From NCBI RefSeq assembly GCF_018860155.1, contig NZ_JAHKNI010000008.1, forward strand, positions 186,001 to 250,000: a stretch of DNA of 64,000 bases, read 5' to 3'. Below the pieces are notes generated by a model. It saw nothing but the letters and a program-made list of their open reading frames with translations. It made no database searches and was not told where the DNA came from. The DNA comes from Nocardia albiluteola. GTDB lineage: Bacteria > Actinomycetota > Actinomycetes > Mycobacteriales > Mycobacteriaceae. A program made the translations under genes and the position numbers. This document shows, piece after piece, positions 48,466-57,615 of this stretch. The number at the start of each line of letters is the position of its first letter. Position 1 is the first letter of the stretch.

Positions 48466-49350
48466 CTATCCGTTGTGTGCTTCGAGCTCGGTCGCCAGCG
48501 TCTGTTGGGTGGCCGCCCACGACGCCAGGAGCGCTAAATTGTCAGCGGTCGGCGTGCCCGCGGGTGCGGTGTAGACGGTGAGGTGCAGGCCGGGTTCGGC
48601 GGGCAGTTCCAGGGACTCGACGTCCAAGTCGAGCTGGCCCACGATCGGATGGTGCACCCGCTTGCGTCCGGACCGGTGCAGCCGCACGTCCCGAGATGCC
48701 CACCGCTGCCGGAATAACTCACTGCACGTTGACAGTTCGCCGACTAGGGCGATCAGCTCCTCGTCGTGCGGATTGCGGCCGGCTTCCATGCGTAGCTTCG
48801 CGGCCACATCGCAGGCGATTTGGTCGTAGTCGACGAAGAAATCTTTGGCCGCCTCGGGAGCTAGATAGACGAACCGCGCTGTGTTCGCGGGCCGTCGCGG
48901 GTCGGCCAGCACCGGTGAAAACAGCGCGCGGGCGAGTTGATTCATGGCGAGCACGTCATAACGTCCGTTACAGATCCAGGCCGGCGCATCGGAGATGGCA
49001 TCGAGCACCTGCTGCAGCGTCGAGCGCACCGTCACGGCAGGCCTGCGCCGGCGTGGACCGCTGGGCGCCTCGGATCGGCGCGCGAGGTGGAACAGGTGGT
49101 CGCGCTCGGCCTCGTCGAGTTGCAAGGCAGAGGCCAACGCGTCGAGCACACCATCGGAGGCACCGGCGAGGCTGCCGCGCTCCATACGCACGTAGTAGTC
49201 GACCGATACCCCCGCCAGCAGCGCCACCTCCTCGCGACGCAGACCTTTGACCCGACGATTGCCGCCGTAAGCGGGCAGGCCCGCTTGCTCGGGTGCGATG
49301 CGGGCGCGACGCGAGCTGAGAAACTCCCGGATATCGGTGCGTAGATCCAT
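48466..49350 (-). CDS. XRE-family regulator with MmyB-like ligand domain
   Basis: 294 residues. The N-terminal helix-turn-helix includes RRVKGLRREEVALLAGVSVDYYVRMERG (residues ~32-60, guide only), and the MmyB-like PAS-type domain follows (VLDAISDAPAWICNGRYDVLAMNQLARALF). Such regulators often control an adjacent SDR; here the SDR gene lies upstream on the same strand. Start at ATG 49350, after GAGGGG. Confidence 0.9.
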   Translation of the reverse strand: MDLRTDIREFLSSRRARIAPEQAGLPAYGGNRRVKGLRREEVALLAGVSVDYYVRMERGSLAGASDGVLDALASALQLDEAERDHLFHLARRSEAPSGPRRRRPAVTVRSTLQQVLDAISDAPAWICNGRYDVLAMNQLARALFSPVLADPRRPANTARFVYLAPEAAKDFFVDYDQIACDVAAKLRMEAGRNPHDEELIALVGELSTCSELFRQRWASRDVRLHRSGRKRVHHPIVGQLDLDVESLELPAEPGLHLTVYTAPAGTPTADNLALLASWAATQQTLATELEAHNG

Positions 49351-49487
49351 CGTGGCCATCCCCTCACCGTAAGCCCGTCCCGCAGTCCGAGGGAGGCACT
49401 GCGGGTACCCCGGCGACTGCGTTGAGACCCGATTCGGAGGTGTTTCACGGGGGCTCGTCGGCCGCTGGCAAAGCCTCGCGCCGACGC

Positions 49488-50291
49488 CTAGGTACCTGAT
49501 GCGGTCGTGGCGGTGCCGCCGTCGACCGGGATGATGGCGCCCGTCAGGTAAGACCCGGCCCGGCTAGCGAGGAACACGGCGACACCTGCCATGTCGTCGT
49601 CGCGGCCGAGCCGGCGCAGAGGGGCCTTCGCCGCGATCGTGTCACCGATGGCATCGAGCGTGGACGCCATCATCTGCGACGGGAACACTCCTGGGGCTAC
49701 CGCGTTTACCGTGACGTGCTGTGGGCCCAGTTCCCTGGCAAGCACCCTGGTGAGTTGATGGAGTGCCGCTTTGCTGCTGGCGTACGAGTAGTTGGGCGAC
49801 TCGGCGACGTGGATGGCGGCGATACTGCCGATGTTGATGATCCGCGCGGGAGCATCGGCGGTGCCCGCCCTGCGAAGTGCGGGCAGCAGCGCCTGCACCA
49901 GCCAGAACGGCGACTTGAGGTTGAGGTCGATCACTGCGTCCCAGGCCTCGTCCGGGAACGTCTCCAGCGGCTCGCGCCACATCGCTCCCGCGTTGTTGAC
50001 GAGGATGTCCAGGCGTTCCGAGTCGACCTTGACAAGATCAGCGAGCCGCTGACACTCGTCGTGCCTGGACAGGTCGGCGGGGAATGCTTGAACGTCGCCG
50101 AATTCGGACAGCAGATGCTGTGCCTCCGCGCACGTGTCCGCATTGCGTGAGCTGATAATGACGCGGGCGCCCGCCTGCAGAAGGCCGCGCGCGATCATCA
50201 TCCCAATGCCCCTGGTGCCGCCAGTGACAAGTGCGTATTTCCCACTCAGATCGAAAAGGTCTGCGTGAGTGGTGAACTGGTTGTCCGCCAT
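49488..50291 (-). CDS. Short-chain dehydrogenase/reductase
   Basis: 267 residues, classical SDR. Cofactor loop TGGTRGIG (~24-31), NNAG (~98), catalytic Ser with Tyr and Lys in YSYASSKAAL, and the C-terminal IPVDGGTATTA. Likely NADP(H)-linked oxidation or reduction of an alcohol/ketone; substrate unknown. It is transcribed in the same direction as the MmyB-like regulator, 137 bases upstream of it. Confidence 0.9.
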   Translation of the reverse strand: MADNQFTTHADLFDLSGKYALVTGGTRGIGMMIARGLLQAGARVIISSRNADTCAEAQHLLSEFGDVQAFPADLSRHDECQRLADLVKVDSERLDILVNNAGAMWREPLETFPDEAWDAVIDLNLKSPFWLVQALLPALRRAGTADAPARIINIGSIAAIHVAESPNYSYASSKAALHQLTRVLARELGPQHVTVNAVAPGVFPSQMMASTLDAIGDTIAAKAPLRRLGRDDDMAGVAVFLASRAGSYLTGAIIPVDGGTATTASGT

Positions 50292-50634
50292 TGGTCTTCG
50301 TCCGTTCTATCGTGGAAGCATGTGCTGACACGGTCGCGCGTCCGGTGCAGCTGAATTGAACTGATGGGGGTAAAGCTGCAATGCGTGTCCATGAAGTGTT
50401 GCCGGCGCTTTCGTTGGTGTAGCTGGGAGCCGACTCAACCAGGTTGACAGGCGTTTTGGACGTCTGGGAGACCCTGGTGAAACAGGTACTGTGAGAGCCA
50501 CCCTTGCCTGGTGCGCTGACTCACGCTGCCACAATCATTCCTGCACAGTCACTTTCGTGATTGCTTTGATCTGTGTTGCGACCCGGCATCGTCCGGGCAT
50601 CCGCAAGGGTTTGATCGCGTGGTCCGGTGCCCGG
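50292..50634. other. Gene-free stretch
   Basis: No credible gene. It lies between the SDR start and the Tn3 relic. The base composition here is lower in GC than the neighbours, in line with foreign DNA. No clear transposon end was found. Confidence 0.35.
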
Positions 50635-51123
50635 TCACCAGCGGCATTGCCCTGGGCACCGGCAGCCGGGGCTCACTCGTCGGCGGGGGGTGTCGGGATC
50701 AAGCAGCGGCCGGTGTGTTCCGCCGAGGTCGGGTAGGTAGAAGCTGTAGTGTCCGTCGATGCCGATATGGCTCCGCACGAACGGCGAGAGCCGGGCTACG
50801 TCCGCGTCGTCGACCGGGTAGCCCTGGGCGCGCAGTTCGGTCAGGGCCCGGTCCATGTAGACGGTGTTCCACAGCACCACGCAGTTCAAGGTGCGGGTCA
50901 TCTCGCCCTTGCGGCCGTGGAAGATTCGCCGCGCGAGGTTGTGACGCCCCTCGGTGAGGTTGGCCTGGGCCTTGATCTCACGACGGTAGGGTTCGTCGTC
51001 GGCCAGGCGTAGCACGTGCAGCGATTTGAAGATCCGCCCGAAGTGGGCGACCGCGTGCCCCAGCGAGGTCGGTTGCCCGTCCCGGGAGATCATGCGGGTG
51101 ACCTCGTGGGCGCTCCGTGACTT
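50635..51123 (-). pseudogene. Tn3-family transposase, C-terminal remnant
   Basis: From 51123 to 50692 the frame reads as the end of a Tn3-type DDE transposase: SRDGQPTSLGHAVAHFGRIF, EGRHNLARRIFHGRKGEMTR, CVVLWNTVYMDRAL and DADVARLSPFVRSHI. Two faults show it is dead: the first ~85% of the protein is missing, and between EMTR and LNCVV a block of ~15-18 residues (normally HEGMEDQLGALG-like) is deleted in frame. It ends abruptly ~40 bases before an aldo/keto reductase. Confidence 0.85.
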
Positions 51124-51163
51124 TTCTCCCGGATGCTCCTCAACCCCCACTAAGTTCATCATC

Positions 51164-52195
51164 ATGGAGTACACGAAGCTGGGTTCCACCGGTTTGATCG
51201 TTTCGCGGATGGCATTCGGCGCGATGACATTCACCTCCGGCAATGCCGATATGGCCGCGGTCGCGAAGGTCGGCGCGGAGGTGGCCGATCAGCTGGTGGG
51301 CCGCTCGCTGGACGCGGGCATCAATTTCTTCGACACCGCCGACGGGTACGCCGGGGGTGAGTCGGAGGTGCTGCTGGGGCGGGCGCTGGGTGCGCGCCGC
51401 GACGAGGTCGTGCTGGCGACGAAGGTCGGGTTCCGCACCGGGGCGCCGCTGGTGCGCTCGGGTCTGTCGCGGCGGCACATCCTGTGGTCGATCGAGCAGA
51501 GCCTGAAGCGGCTGGGCACGGATTGGATCGATGCGTACATCGTGCACCGGGAGGATCCGCTGACCCCGCTGGAGGAGACGCTGGCGGCGCTGGACGAGGT
51601 GGTGCGCGCGGGCAAGGTGCGGTATCTGGGATTCTCGAACTGGTCGGCGTGGAAGGTAGCCGCGGCGCTGGAGATCCAGCGCGCCAACGGGTTCGCGCCG
51701 TTCACCCACGGTCAGATGTACTACTCGCTGGTCGGGCGCGACGTCGAGCGCGATGTGATTCCGATGATGCGCCGGTACGGTCTGGGCATGACCGTGTGGA
51801 GCCCGCTGGCCAGCGGATTCCTCTCGGGTAAGTACACCCGCGAGAATCTCACCGACCCGGACAATCGCCTGTCGGGTTTCGATCTGCTGCCGCACGACAA
51901 GGAGCAGGGTTTCGCGCTGATCGAGCGGATGCGCGTGATCGCGGACAAGCATTCGGCCACCGTTGCCCAGGTCGCGCTGGCGTGGCTGCTGGCCCAGCCC
52001 GCGGTGACCAGTGTGCTGCTGGGCGCGAGCAAGCTGCATCAGCTCGAGGACAATCTCGGTGCGGCGCAGGTGAAGCTGACCGCGGAGGAGATCGCGGAAC
52101 TGGCCGAGGGGATGCCGCCCGCGCCGGTCTACCCGAACTGGTTCATCGATAATCTGCGCGACGAGCCGACCTCGGGGGTCGCCCGCCGCGACTGA
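51164..52195 (+). CDS. Aldo/keto reductase
   Basis: 343 residues; NADPH-dependent reductase. Catalytic Asp and Tyr in FFDTADGY, Lys in LATKVG and His in YIVHREDP are present, and the C-terminal cofactor motif VLLGASKLHQLEDN is complete. No ribosome site precedes the ATG. The upstream DNA is the Tn3 relic, so the original promoter may have been lost or replaced. Confidence 0.9.
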   Translation: MEYTKLGSTGLIVSRMAFGAMTFTSGNADMAAVAKVGAEVADQLVGRSLDAGINFFDTADGYAGGESEVLLGRALGARRDEVVLATKVGFRTGAPLVRSGLSRRHILWSIEQSLKRLGTDWIDAYIVHREDPLTPLEETLAALDEVVRAGKVRYLGFSNWSAWKVAAALEIQRANGFAPFTHGQMYYSLVGRDVERDVIPMMRRYGLGMTVWSPLASGFLSGKYTRENLTDPDNRLSGFDLLPHDKEQGFALIERMRVIADKHSATVAQVALAWLLAQPAVTSVLLGASKLHQLEDNLGAAQVKLTAEEIAELAEGMPPAPVYPNWFIDNLRDEPTSGVARRD

Positions 52196-52289
52196 GCCAC
52201 CGCGCTCACCCGTGCCCCGGAATCGGCTGGTATCGCCGGTGTGGGGGCCGCGGAACCGGCCGCGGCCTCCACACGCGCGGTGTCGGCTC

Positions 52290-52406
52290 GGGATGCCTTG
52301 CGATGCCGTCGTTCTCGTACCCCGCGATCAGGGCGAGGAGTGTGCGCACTGATACCCGGCGTCGCTCACCGGCTCCTGCGATAGCACGATCACCCTCGAT
52401 CGGTGG
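52290..52406 (-). pseudogene. Decayed copy of the ribbon-helix-helix antitoxin C-terminus
   Basis: The minus-strand reading PPIEGDRAIAGAG...VRTLLALIAGYENDG lines up with the end of the antitoxin at 56271-56606 (SLIERDIATAGTS...VRELLAVIAQHENDG). DNA identity around 'GATGCCTTGCG.TGCC.GTCGTTCTCGT' is also high. Start and the DNA-binding half are missing. The rest of 52196-52672 shows no gene. Confidence 0.7.
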
Positions 52407-52672
52407 GCGAAGGCGGGCCGGCGGCGATCTGCCGCCGGAACCCCTCACCGGCGCTCGAATTCGGATGACCGTGAGCCCACGCCCGGCGAGAACACTCTGC
52501 ATTTTCACCACTGTGGAGTCCTGCGACCACGACCGCCGCCTGCAGCACCGGACCACGAGACGTGCGGCGAACATGCCCGTCTTCCCGAGTGTGGTTCCCG
52601 GGTGGGGTGTCGTCTGCGACCGGGGCGATGGTGTGGTCTGCGCGAGGGCGGTGGTGCGGATACCCTACGGCG

Positions 52673-53416
52673 GTGAGTTCGTCGTGGTTCGCAGGTGCCG
52701 GGTCGTTGTCGTCGGTGGGTGATCGGCTGGGGCTGGTGTCGGCGCATCCGCCGCTGTGGGTGGTGCTGGCCACCGCGGCGGCGGCGCTGGCGGTGGTGTT
52801 GTATACGCCGGTGTGGCGGGTGTTGCGCACGGGGGTGACGATCGCGCACGAGGGCGGGCACGCGCTGGTGGCGGTGCTGACCGGGCGCAGCCTGCGGGGG
52901 GTGCGGTTGCACTCGGATACCTCGGGAGTCACCGTCTCGCGCGGGAAACCGTATGGGCCGGGCATGATTTTGACGACGATGGCCGGGTATCCGGCCCCGT
53001 CGCTGCTGGGGCTGGGGTGTGCGGCGCTGCTGGGGGTGGGGCGGCTGACGTTGATGCTGTGGTTGTTCGTTGCGGCGCTGGTGGTGCTGCTGTTGTTGAT
53101 CCGGAATCTGTTCGGGCTACTGGCCGTGGTGGTCGCGGGTGGGCTGGTGTTCGCGGTCTCGTGGTACGGAAATGTGGTGGTGCAGGGCGTGTTCGGGTAC
53201 GCGGTGGCGTGGTTTCTGCTGTTCGGTGGGTTGCGGGCGGTGGTCGAGTTGCAGCGGGTGCATGTGCGTGGGGACGGGTCGGATGCCGATCAGCTCTCGC
53301 GGCTGACGCATCTGCCCGCGCTGCTGTGGGTGCTGGTGTTCGGGGGCGCGTCGCTGGCCTCGACGGTGGTCGGTGGCGGACTGCTGGTGGGGCACTGGAC
53401 CTTCGCGGCGCCCTGA
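52673..53416 (+). CDS. M50-family (site-2-protease-like) membrane protein
   Basis: 247 residues with about six transmembrane helices. Zinc site HEGGH follows the first helix (VTIAHEGGHALVAVLTGRS), the M50B pattern; the second zinc-ligand motif of active proteases is not obvious, so activity is uncertain. GTG 52673 is six bases after TACCCT, which would suit a leaderless message; no ribosome site is seen. Confidence 0.82.
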   Translation: MSSSWFAGAGSLSSVGDRLGLVSAHPPLWVVLATAAAALAVVLYTPVWRVLRTGVTIAHEGGHALVAVLTGRSLRGVRLHSDTSGVTVSRGKPYGPGMILTTMAGYPAPSLLGLGCAALLGVGRLTLMLWLFVAALVVLLLLIRNLFGLLAVVVAGGLVFAVSWYGNVVVQGVFGYAVAWFLLFGGLRAVVELQRVHVRGDGSDADQLSRLTHLPALLWVLVFGGASLASTVVGGGLLVGHWTFAAP

Positions 53417-53501
53417 GTCGCTCGGCTTCCGAGTGGTCGGGCCGCGCACCCCACGTCGGCCCCGCGCATGCGGCGCCTGTCCGTATTCGGCCCGGGTGCG
53501 T

Positions 53502-54311
53502 TCAGGTTGGCGTCATGCCGCTCGCGACTGCGCGCCATCGCCTGGCCTCGCTCGCATTCCCCGTGCGGTCCAGCACTTCTGCCAGCCCGGCCATCGCGCG
53601 GATGTCGCCGTGGTCGGCCGCGGCGCGCCACCAGTGTTCGGCCTCGGTCAGTTCGCCGCGCCGGAAGCGCACCACCCCGAGGTCGTAGGCGGCGCCCAGG
53701 TGCCCGAAGTCCGCGGCCTGGGTCCACAGCGCGCAGGCCTGATCGGTGTCGCCGCGGCCGTGCATGGCCACGCCGAGGTCGTAGAGCGCGCCGCGGTAGC
53801 GGGATCGGTCGTCCTCGAGGGTGCGTACGCCGATCCGGACGACGAGTTCGGTGAAATCGGGGGCGCCGATGCCCGTGCTGCACCGCAGTGTCGGCCGTGC
53901 GGGGCCGGGGGCGCGGTCGATGAGGACGCCGTAGTTTCCGATCCAGGACACGGTCAGGCCGTCGGCGGGCATCCAGACCGGGGTGAGGGTGAATGCGGCC
54001 TCGGGTCCGGCCCCGCGCAGTTCGATGTCGACCCCGCCGGTCATCGCGTCGGTCCACACGTCGACCCCGCGGAGGCGCCGCCCGTTCAGGGCGACGTGGC
54101 CGCTGAGCACCGAGACGCCGATGCCGAGCCCGATGACTCCGGCCGGCGGCGCGGACCGTTGCAGCGTCAGGGTCAGCACGACCGGGTCGGCGCCGAGTGG
54201 TTCGCAGTACATGGGATGTACTCGCTGGCCGTGCCATTCGATCGAGTCCGCGCTGCCGTACCGCTCGGCCAGCGTGGTGTCCTGCTCGTCATACGGGTAC
54301 GGCCCGGTCAT
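53502..54311 (-). CDS. Hypothetical protein with Sel1/TPR repeats
   Basis: 269 residues. The N-terminal ~150 residues have no known fold (VVLTLTLQRSAPPAGVIGLG). From ~165 on there are about three Sel1-like repeats: ALYDLGVAMHGRGDTDQACALW, AAYDLGVVRFRRGELTEAEHWW and AMAGLAEVLDRTGNASEARRWR. Such repeats mediate protein contacts. Unknown role. AAAGGCGG lies before the ATG. Confidence 0.78.
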   Translation of the reverse strand: MTGPYPYDEQDTTLAERYGSADSIEWHGQRVHPMYCEPLGADPVVLTLTLQRSAPPAGVIGLGIGVSVLSGHVALNGRRLRGVDVWTDAMTGGVDIELRGAGPEAAFTLTPVWMPADGLTVSWIGNYGVLIDRAPGPARPTLRCSTGIGAPDFTELVVRIGVRTLEDDRSRYRGALYDLGVAMHGRGDTDQACALWTQAADFGHLGAAYDLGVVRFRRGELTEAEHWWRAAADHGDIRAMAGLAEVLDRTGNASEARRWRAVASGMTPT

Positions 54312-54737
54312 CGTGCCGCCGCCTTTCGCCGGAGCTTGCTGCGGGGTGGTGTGCCGATACCGTAGTCCTCGGGCGTGCGCGAAAGTCCGTGAGCCCCGGC
54401 AAGTTTGCTGGATCGCGGTGTCCAGCAAACATCGGATCCCGTTGCGGGGCTATGTTTTGCGTTAATTGCACGTTTACATCGATAGCCGACGGGATGCCCG
54501 GCACCGTTTCGTGTGGTCGGTGAAAATTGTTCGGGCCGAACAGTTCTCGATGTATGCGGTATGCGCCTGATCGAGGTCCGGGTGCCGTCGCGGGCGCCGC
54601 TCGCCCGGAATGCCCCGGTTGCCGGACGAATTCCGTTGGGGTCTCGCAATAGCCGGCAGAGGGGCCATGCCGCCGGACCGCGGCCGCGTAAGCCGGATGC
54701 AAGGCCTATGCAATCGCGGCCGGGCAGCCTGGGATCC
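54312..54737. other. Divergent upstream region of the FAD monooxygenase
   Basis: No gene seen. A palindrome TGTTCGGGCCGAACA (54528-54542) lies ~195 bases before the monooxygenase start and could be an operator. Nothing else is assigned. Confidence 0.4.
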
Positions 54738-56252
54738 ATGACCGAGACATTCGATGTGGTGGTGGTCGGCGCCGGGCCGGTCGGGCTGATGCTGGCGTGC
54801 GAGCTGAGGCTGGCCGGGGTGGAGGTGCTGGTGGTCGAGCGGCTGACCGAGCCGGACCCGACCATCAAAGCTGGAGCGATCAATGTGCCCACCGCGCAGG
54901 CGTTCTACCGTCGTGGCCTGCTGCCGCAGCTGGTGCAGCGGCACCGGGCCGCGGTGGCCGGGTTGGCCGGGCCGGTGCCCCCGAATCTGTCCCCGCGCGA
55001 GCGGGGTCCGGTTCCGGGCGGGCATTTCGCCGGGATCTGGCTGGATCTGGCCGATATCGACCTGACCGATCCCGCGTTCGCGGAGCTGGGCCCGCTCGAG
55101 GAGGCCATGCTGATCCCACAGCAGGGGATCGAGGAGATCCTGACCGCGCGGGCCGCGGAGCTGGGTGTGCGGATCCGGCGCGGCGCGGAGCTGACCGGGT
55201 TCACCGACGACGCGGACTGCGTGACGATCTGGCTGGGGGACACCGTGATTCGCGCGGGCTGGCTAGTGGGCTGCGACGGCGGCCGCAGCACGGTGCGCAA
55301 GCTGGCCGGATTCGAATTCCCGGGCGTGGATCCCCTGATCACCGGGCATCAGGCGCTGGTGGAGATGTCGGGTGCGCAGGACCTGCCGCGCGGCTGGCAC
55401 AGCACCGAGACCGGCGTCTTCGCCCACGGTCCCCATCCCGGGCGGATCCTGACCGTGCAGCTCGACGGTCCGCCCGCGGACCGCGACGCCCCGGTCACCG
55501 CCGCGGAACTGCAGCGGGCGGTGCGCGCGGTGTCGGGTGTGCCGGTGCGGATCACCGCGGTGCGTTCGGCGACCCGGTTCACCGACAACACCCGGCAGGC
55601 GCGCGAGTATCGCCGGGGGCGGGTGCTGCTGGCCGGGGACGCCGCGCACGTGCATTCGCCGTTCGGCGGTCAGGGCCTGAATCTGGGGATCGGGGATGCG
55701 GTGAATCTGGGCTGGAAGCTGGCGGCGGTGGTGGCGGGCCGCGCGGGCGCGGAGCTGCTCGATACCTATACCGCCGAACGGCATCCGATCGGGGCGTGGG
55801 TGCTGGAATGGACTCGCGCCCAGGTGGCGATCATGCGCCTGGATACGCACAGCCGCGCCATGCGGGCGGTCACCGAGGAACTGCTGGCCACTCGCGACGG
55901 TGCGACCACGGTGTTCAAGCGGATCTCGGGCGTGCTGCACCGCTACGACCTGGGCCCGGGCCACCGGCTGGTGGGCGGGTCGGCCCCGGACATCGTCCTG
56001 GCCGACGGCACCTGCCTGGGCGAGCACGGACGCGACGGGCGTGGGTTGCTGCTGGATCTGACCGATTCACCGGACCTGCGCGCCATCGCTGAGCCGTGGG
56101 CCGACCGGGTGTGCGTGGTGACCGCGAAATCCGCCGAGCCCCGCGCGCTTTCGTCGATGTTGGTCCGCCCGGACGGCATCGTCGCCTGGGCCGCGGACGA
56201 GGGCATCGACGGTCTCGGGGACGCCATGGCCCGGTGGTTCGGCGGTTTGTGA
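54738..56252 (+). CDS. FAD-dependent aromatic monooxygenase (rifampicin-monooxygenase-like)
   Basis: 504 residues, class A flavoprotein monooxygenase. GxGxxG (VVVVGAGPVGLML) at ~7-19, the DG motif GCDGGRSTVRK and the GD motif LLAGDAAHVHSPFGGQGLN are intact; a thioredoxin-like C-terminal domain (CVVTAKSAEPR... LVRPDGIVAW) follows. Nocardia Rox, which inactivates rifampicin, belongs to this group, but close relatives act on other aromatic or polyketide substrates, so the substrate is open. Confidence 0.88.
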   Translation: MTETFDVVVVGAGPVGLMLACELRLAGVEVLVVERLTEPDPTIKAGAINVPTAQAFYRRGLLPQLVQRHRAAVAGLAGPVPPNLSPRERGPVPGGHFAGIWLDLADIDLTDPAFAELGPLEEAMLIPQQGIEEILTARAAELGVRIRRGAELTGFTDDADCVTIWLGDTVIRAGWLVGCDGGRSTVRKLAGFEFPGVDPLITGHQALVEMSGAQDLPRGWHSTETGVFAHGPHPGRILTVQLDGPPADRDAPVTAAELQRAVRAVSGVPVRITAVRSATRFTDNTRQAREYRRGRVLLAGDAAHVHSPFGGQGLNLGIGDAVNLGWKLAAVVAGRAGAELLDTYTAERHPIGAWVLEWTRAQVAIMRLDTHSRAMRAVTEELLATRDGATTVFKRISGVLHRYDLGPGHRLVGGSAPDIVLADGTCLGEHGRDGRGLLLDLTDSPDLRAIAEPWADRVCVVTAKSAEPRALSSMLVRPDGIVAWAADEGIDGLGDAMARWFGGL

Positions 56253-56270
56253 CCGGGGCCGAGGCGACGC

Positions 56271-56606
56271 TCAGGATGCCTTGCGCTGCCCGTCGTTCTC
56301 GTGTTGCGCGATCACGGCGAGCAGTTCGCGCACCCATGCCGGTCTCTGCGCACTGGTCCCGGCGGTCGCGATGTCGCGTTCGATCAGCGAGCGGATATAG
56401 GCCGACTGCGACATGCCGAGATTGGCGGCGCGGTGTTTACACGCCTGATCGAGGTCACGGGTCAGCTTCACCGACCGGGGGATGAGAACCGGCTCGGCGG
56501 TCGGGCCTGTCTCGATCGGTGGCTCGATCGGCTCATCGGTGAACTCGAGGCGTTCGGTCATCGCCGCCACCTCGGCAGGGCTCATGTTCAAGAACGGATC
56601 AGTCAT
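56271..56606 (-). CDS. Antitoxin, ribbon-helix-helix type
   Basis: 111 residues. Residues ~45-80 (VKLTRDLDQACKHRAANLGMSQSAYIRSLIERD) have the strand-helix-helix pattern of RHH DNA-binding antitoxins. The N-terminal ~40 residues and the VRELLAVIAQHEN tail are extra. Its start overlaps the toxin stop by eight bases. It should neutralise the toxin and repress the pair. A decayed copy of its C-terminus lies at 52290-52406. Confidence 0.75.
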   Translation of the reverse strand: MTDPFLNMSPAEVAAMTERLEFTDEPIEPPIETGPTAEPVLIPRSVKLTRDLDQACKHRAANLGMSQSAYIRSLIERDIATAGTSAQRPAWVRELLAVIAQHENDGQRKAS

Positions 56607-56901
56607 TGCGGGTCGCCTCCCACTTCTCGAAATCTGTGGCCTGATCGGCGGTGAGATAGGCGGCGGTGAATACCTCGATGTCGTGGCCGACGCGTCGAGC
56701 GAAGACGGACAGCGGGAGACCGTCCTCGGCGCGGCCCCAGACCACCAGGGACGTGAGCCCGGTCGCCGGGTCGACGGCGGTCCGTACCCACACCGACCGT
56801 TTTCCCTTCATCCATGCATCCACCAAGTCGAATACGTCGTCCGCGTCAACTCCTGTTCGCGCCAGCATCTGCGCAAGCGCCCAATACCACTCGATCCCCA
56901 C
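56599..56901 (-). CDS. Toxin of a type II toxin-antitoxin pair (BrnT-like)
   Basis: 100 residues. The last ~50 residues (VVWGRAEDGLPLSVFARRVG and YLTADQATDFEKWEA) resemble the beta-sheet core of BrnT/RelE-like RNase toxins; the remaining evidence is the pairing with an RHH antitoxin. Toxin first, antitoxin second, overlapped by eight bases. The GTG at 56901 touches the GAGGAG ribosome site, unusually close, so the true start may be an ATC/other codon six bases further or Met12. Confidence 0.65.
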   Translation of the reverse strand: MGIEWYWALAQMLARTGVDADDVFDLVDAWMKGKRSVWVRTAVDPATGLTSLVVWGRAEDGLPLSVFARRVGHDIEVFTAAYLTADQATDFEKWEATRND

Positions 56902-56904
56902 CTC

Positions 56905-56930
56905 CTCAGACTACCGCGGAGACTACCCGA
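56905..56930. promoter_or_regulatory. Direct repeats upstream of the toxin-antitoxin pair
   Basis: GACTACC occurs at 56909-56915 and 56921-56927, twelve bases apart, just before the toxin start. Evenly spaced short direct repeats are typical of RHH antitoxin operators, so this is a candidate self-regulatory site. Confidence 0.45.
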
Positions 56931-57015
56931 TGCGGGAACTACGACAGAATGTAGTCGTTGCGCGGTAGGGTGATCTTGCACTTCGCATCGCCGAATTCAG
57001 TGGGGAGCAAGAGTT

Positions 57016-57567
57016 ATGCGCGCAGTCACGCGGATCTGGCATTACATTCGGGCGTTCGCGCGGGCCCGGCGCAACCGGACCGATCTGGCCGGTTGGCTGG
57101 TGCGCAGGCCGTGGATCCTGGCCGCGGTGGGGTTCTACGAGACCGCGCTGCTGCTGAGCAATCGCCTGGATCCCCGGCTCAAGGAGCTGGCCGAGCTGAA
57201 GGCCGCGAGCCTGGTGGGGTGCGAGTTCTGTCTCGATATCGGTTCGGCGCTGGCGCATTCGAGCGGCCTGAACGAGCGCCAGCTCACCGATCTGCCGCGG
57301 TTTCGGACCAGCGACGCCTATACCGAGCAGGAGCGGCTGGTGCTGGCCCTGACCGAGGCGATGACGGTGACCCCGGCGTCGCTGGACCTCGAGGAGCTGC
57401 GCACCCAGCTGCTGGCCACCCTGTCCAAGGCCCAGTTCGCCGAGCTGGCGGCCGCGATCGCCTGGGAGAATCAGCGCGCCCGGGTCAATCAGGCGCTGGG
57501 CGTGCGCCCGGCGGGGATGGCCGAGGGCATGACCTGCGCGCTGCCGCAGCGATCGGCCGAGCAGTGA
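57016..57567 (+). CDS. Carboxymuconolactone decarboxylase / AhpD-like protein
   Basis: 183 residues with the AhpD-type active site: Cys69 and Cys72 (GCEFC) and His81 in GSALAHSSG. The layout suggests a thiol peroxidase/reductase-like role, although family members can also be decarboxylases. GGGGAG precedes the ATG. It stands 44 bases before another same-strand gene. Confidence 0.87.
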   Translation: MRAVTRIWHYIRAFARARRNRTDLAGWLVRRPWILAAVGFYETALLLSNRLDPRLKELAELKAASLVGCEFCLDIGSALAHSSGLNERQLTDLPRFRTSDAYTEQERLVLALTEAMTVTPASLDLEELRTQLLATLSKAQFAELAAAIAWENQRARVNQALGVRPAGMAEGMTCALPQRSAEQ

Positions 57568-57615
57568 GCCGGCGCTGGTAGCGTCGGGCGGGATGGTTCA
57601 CGGAAGGGGCGTGGA

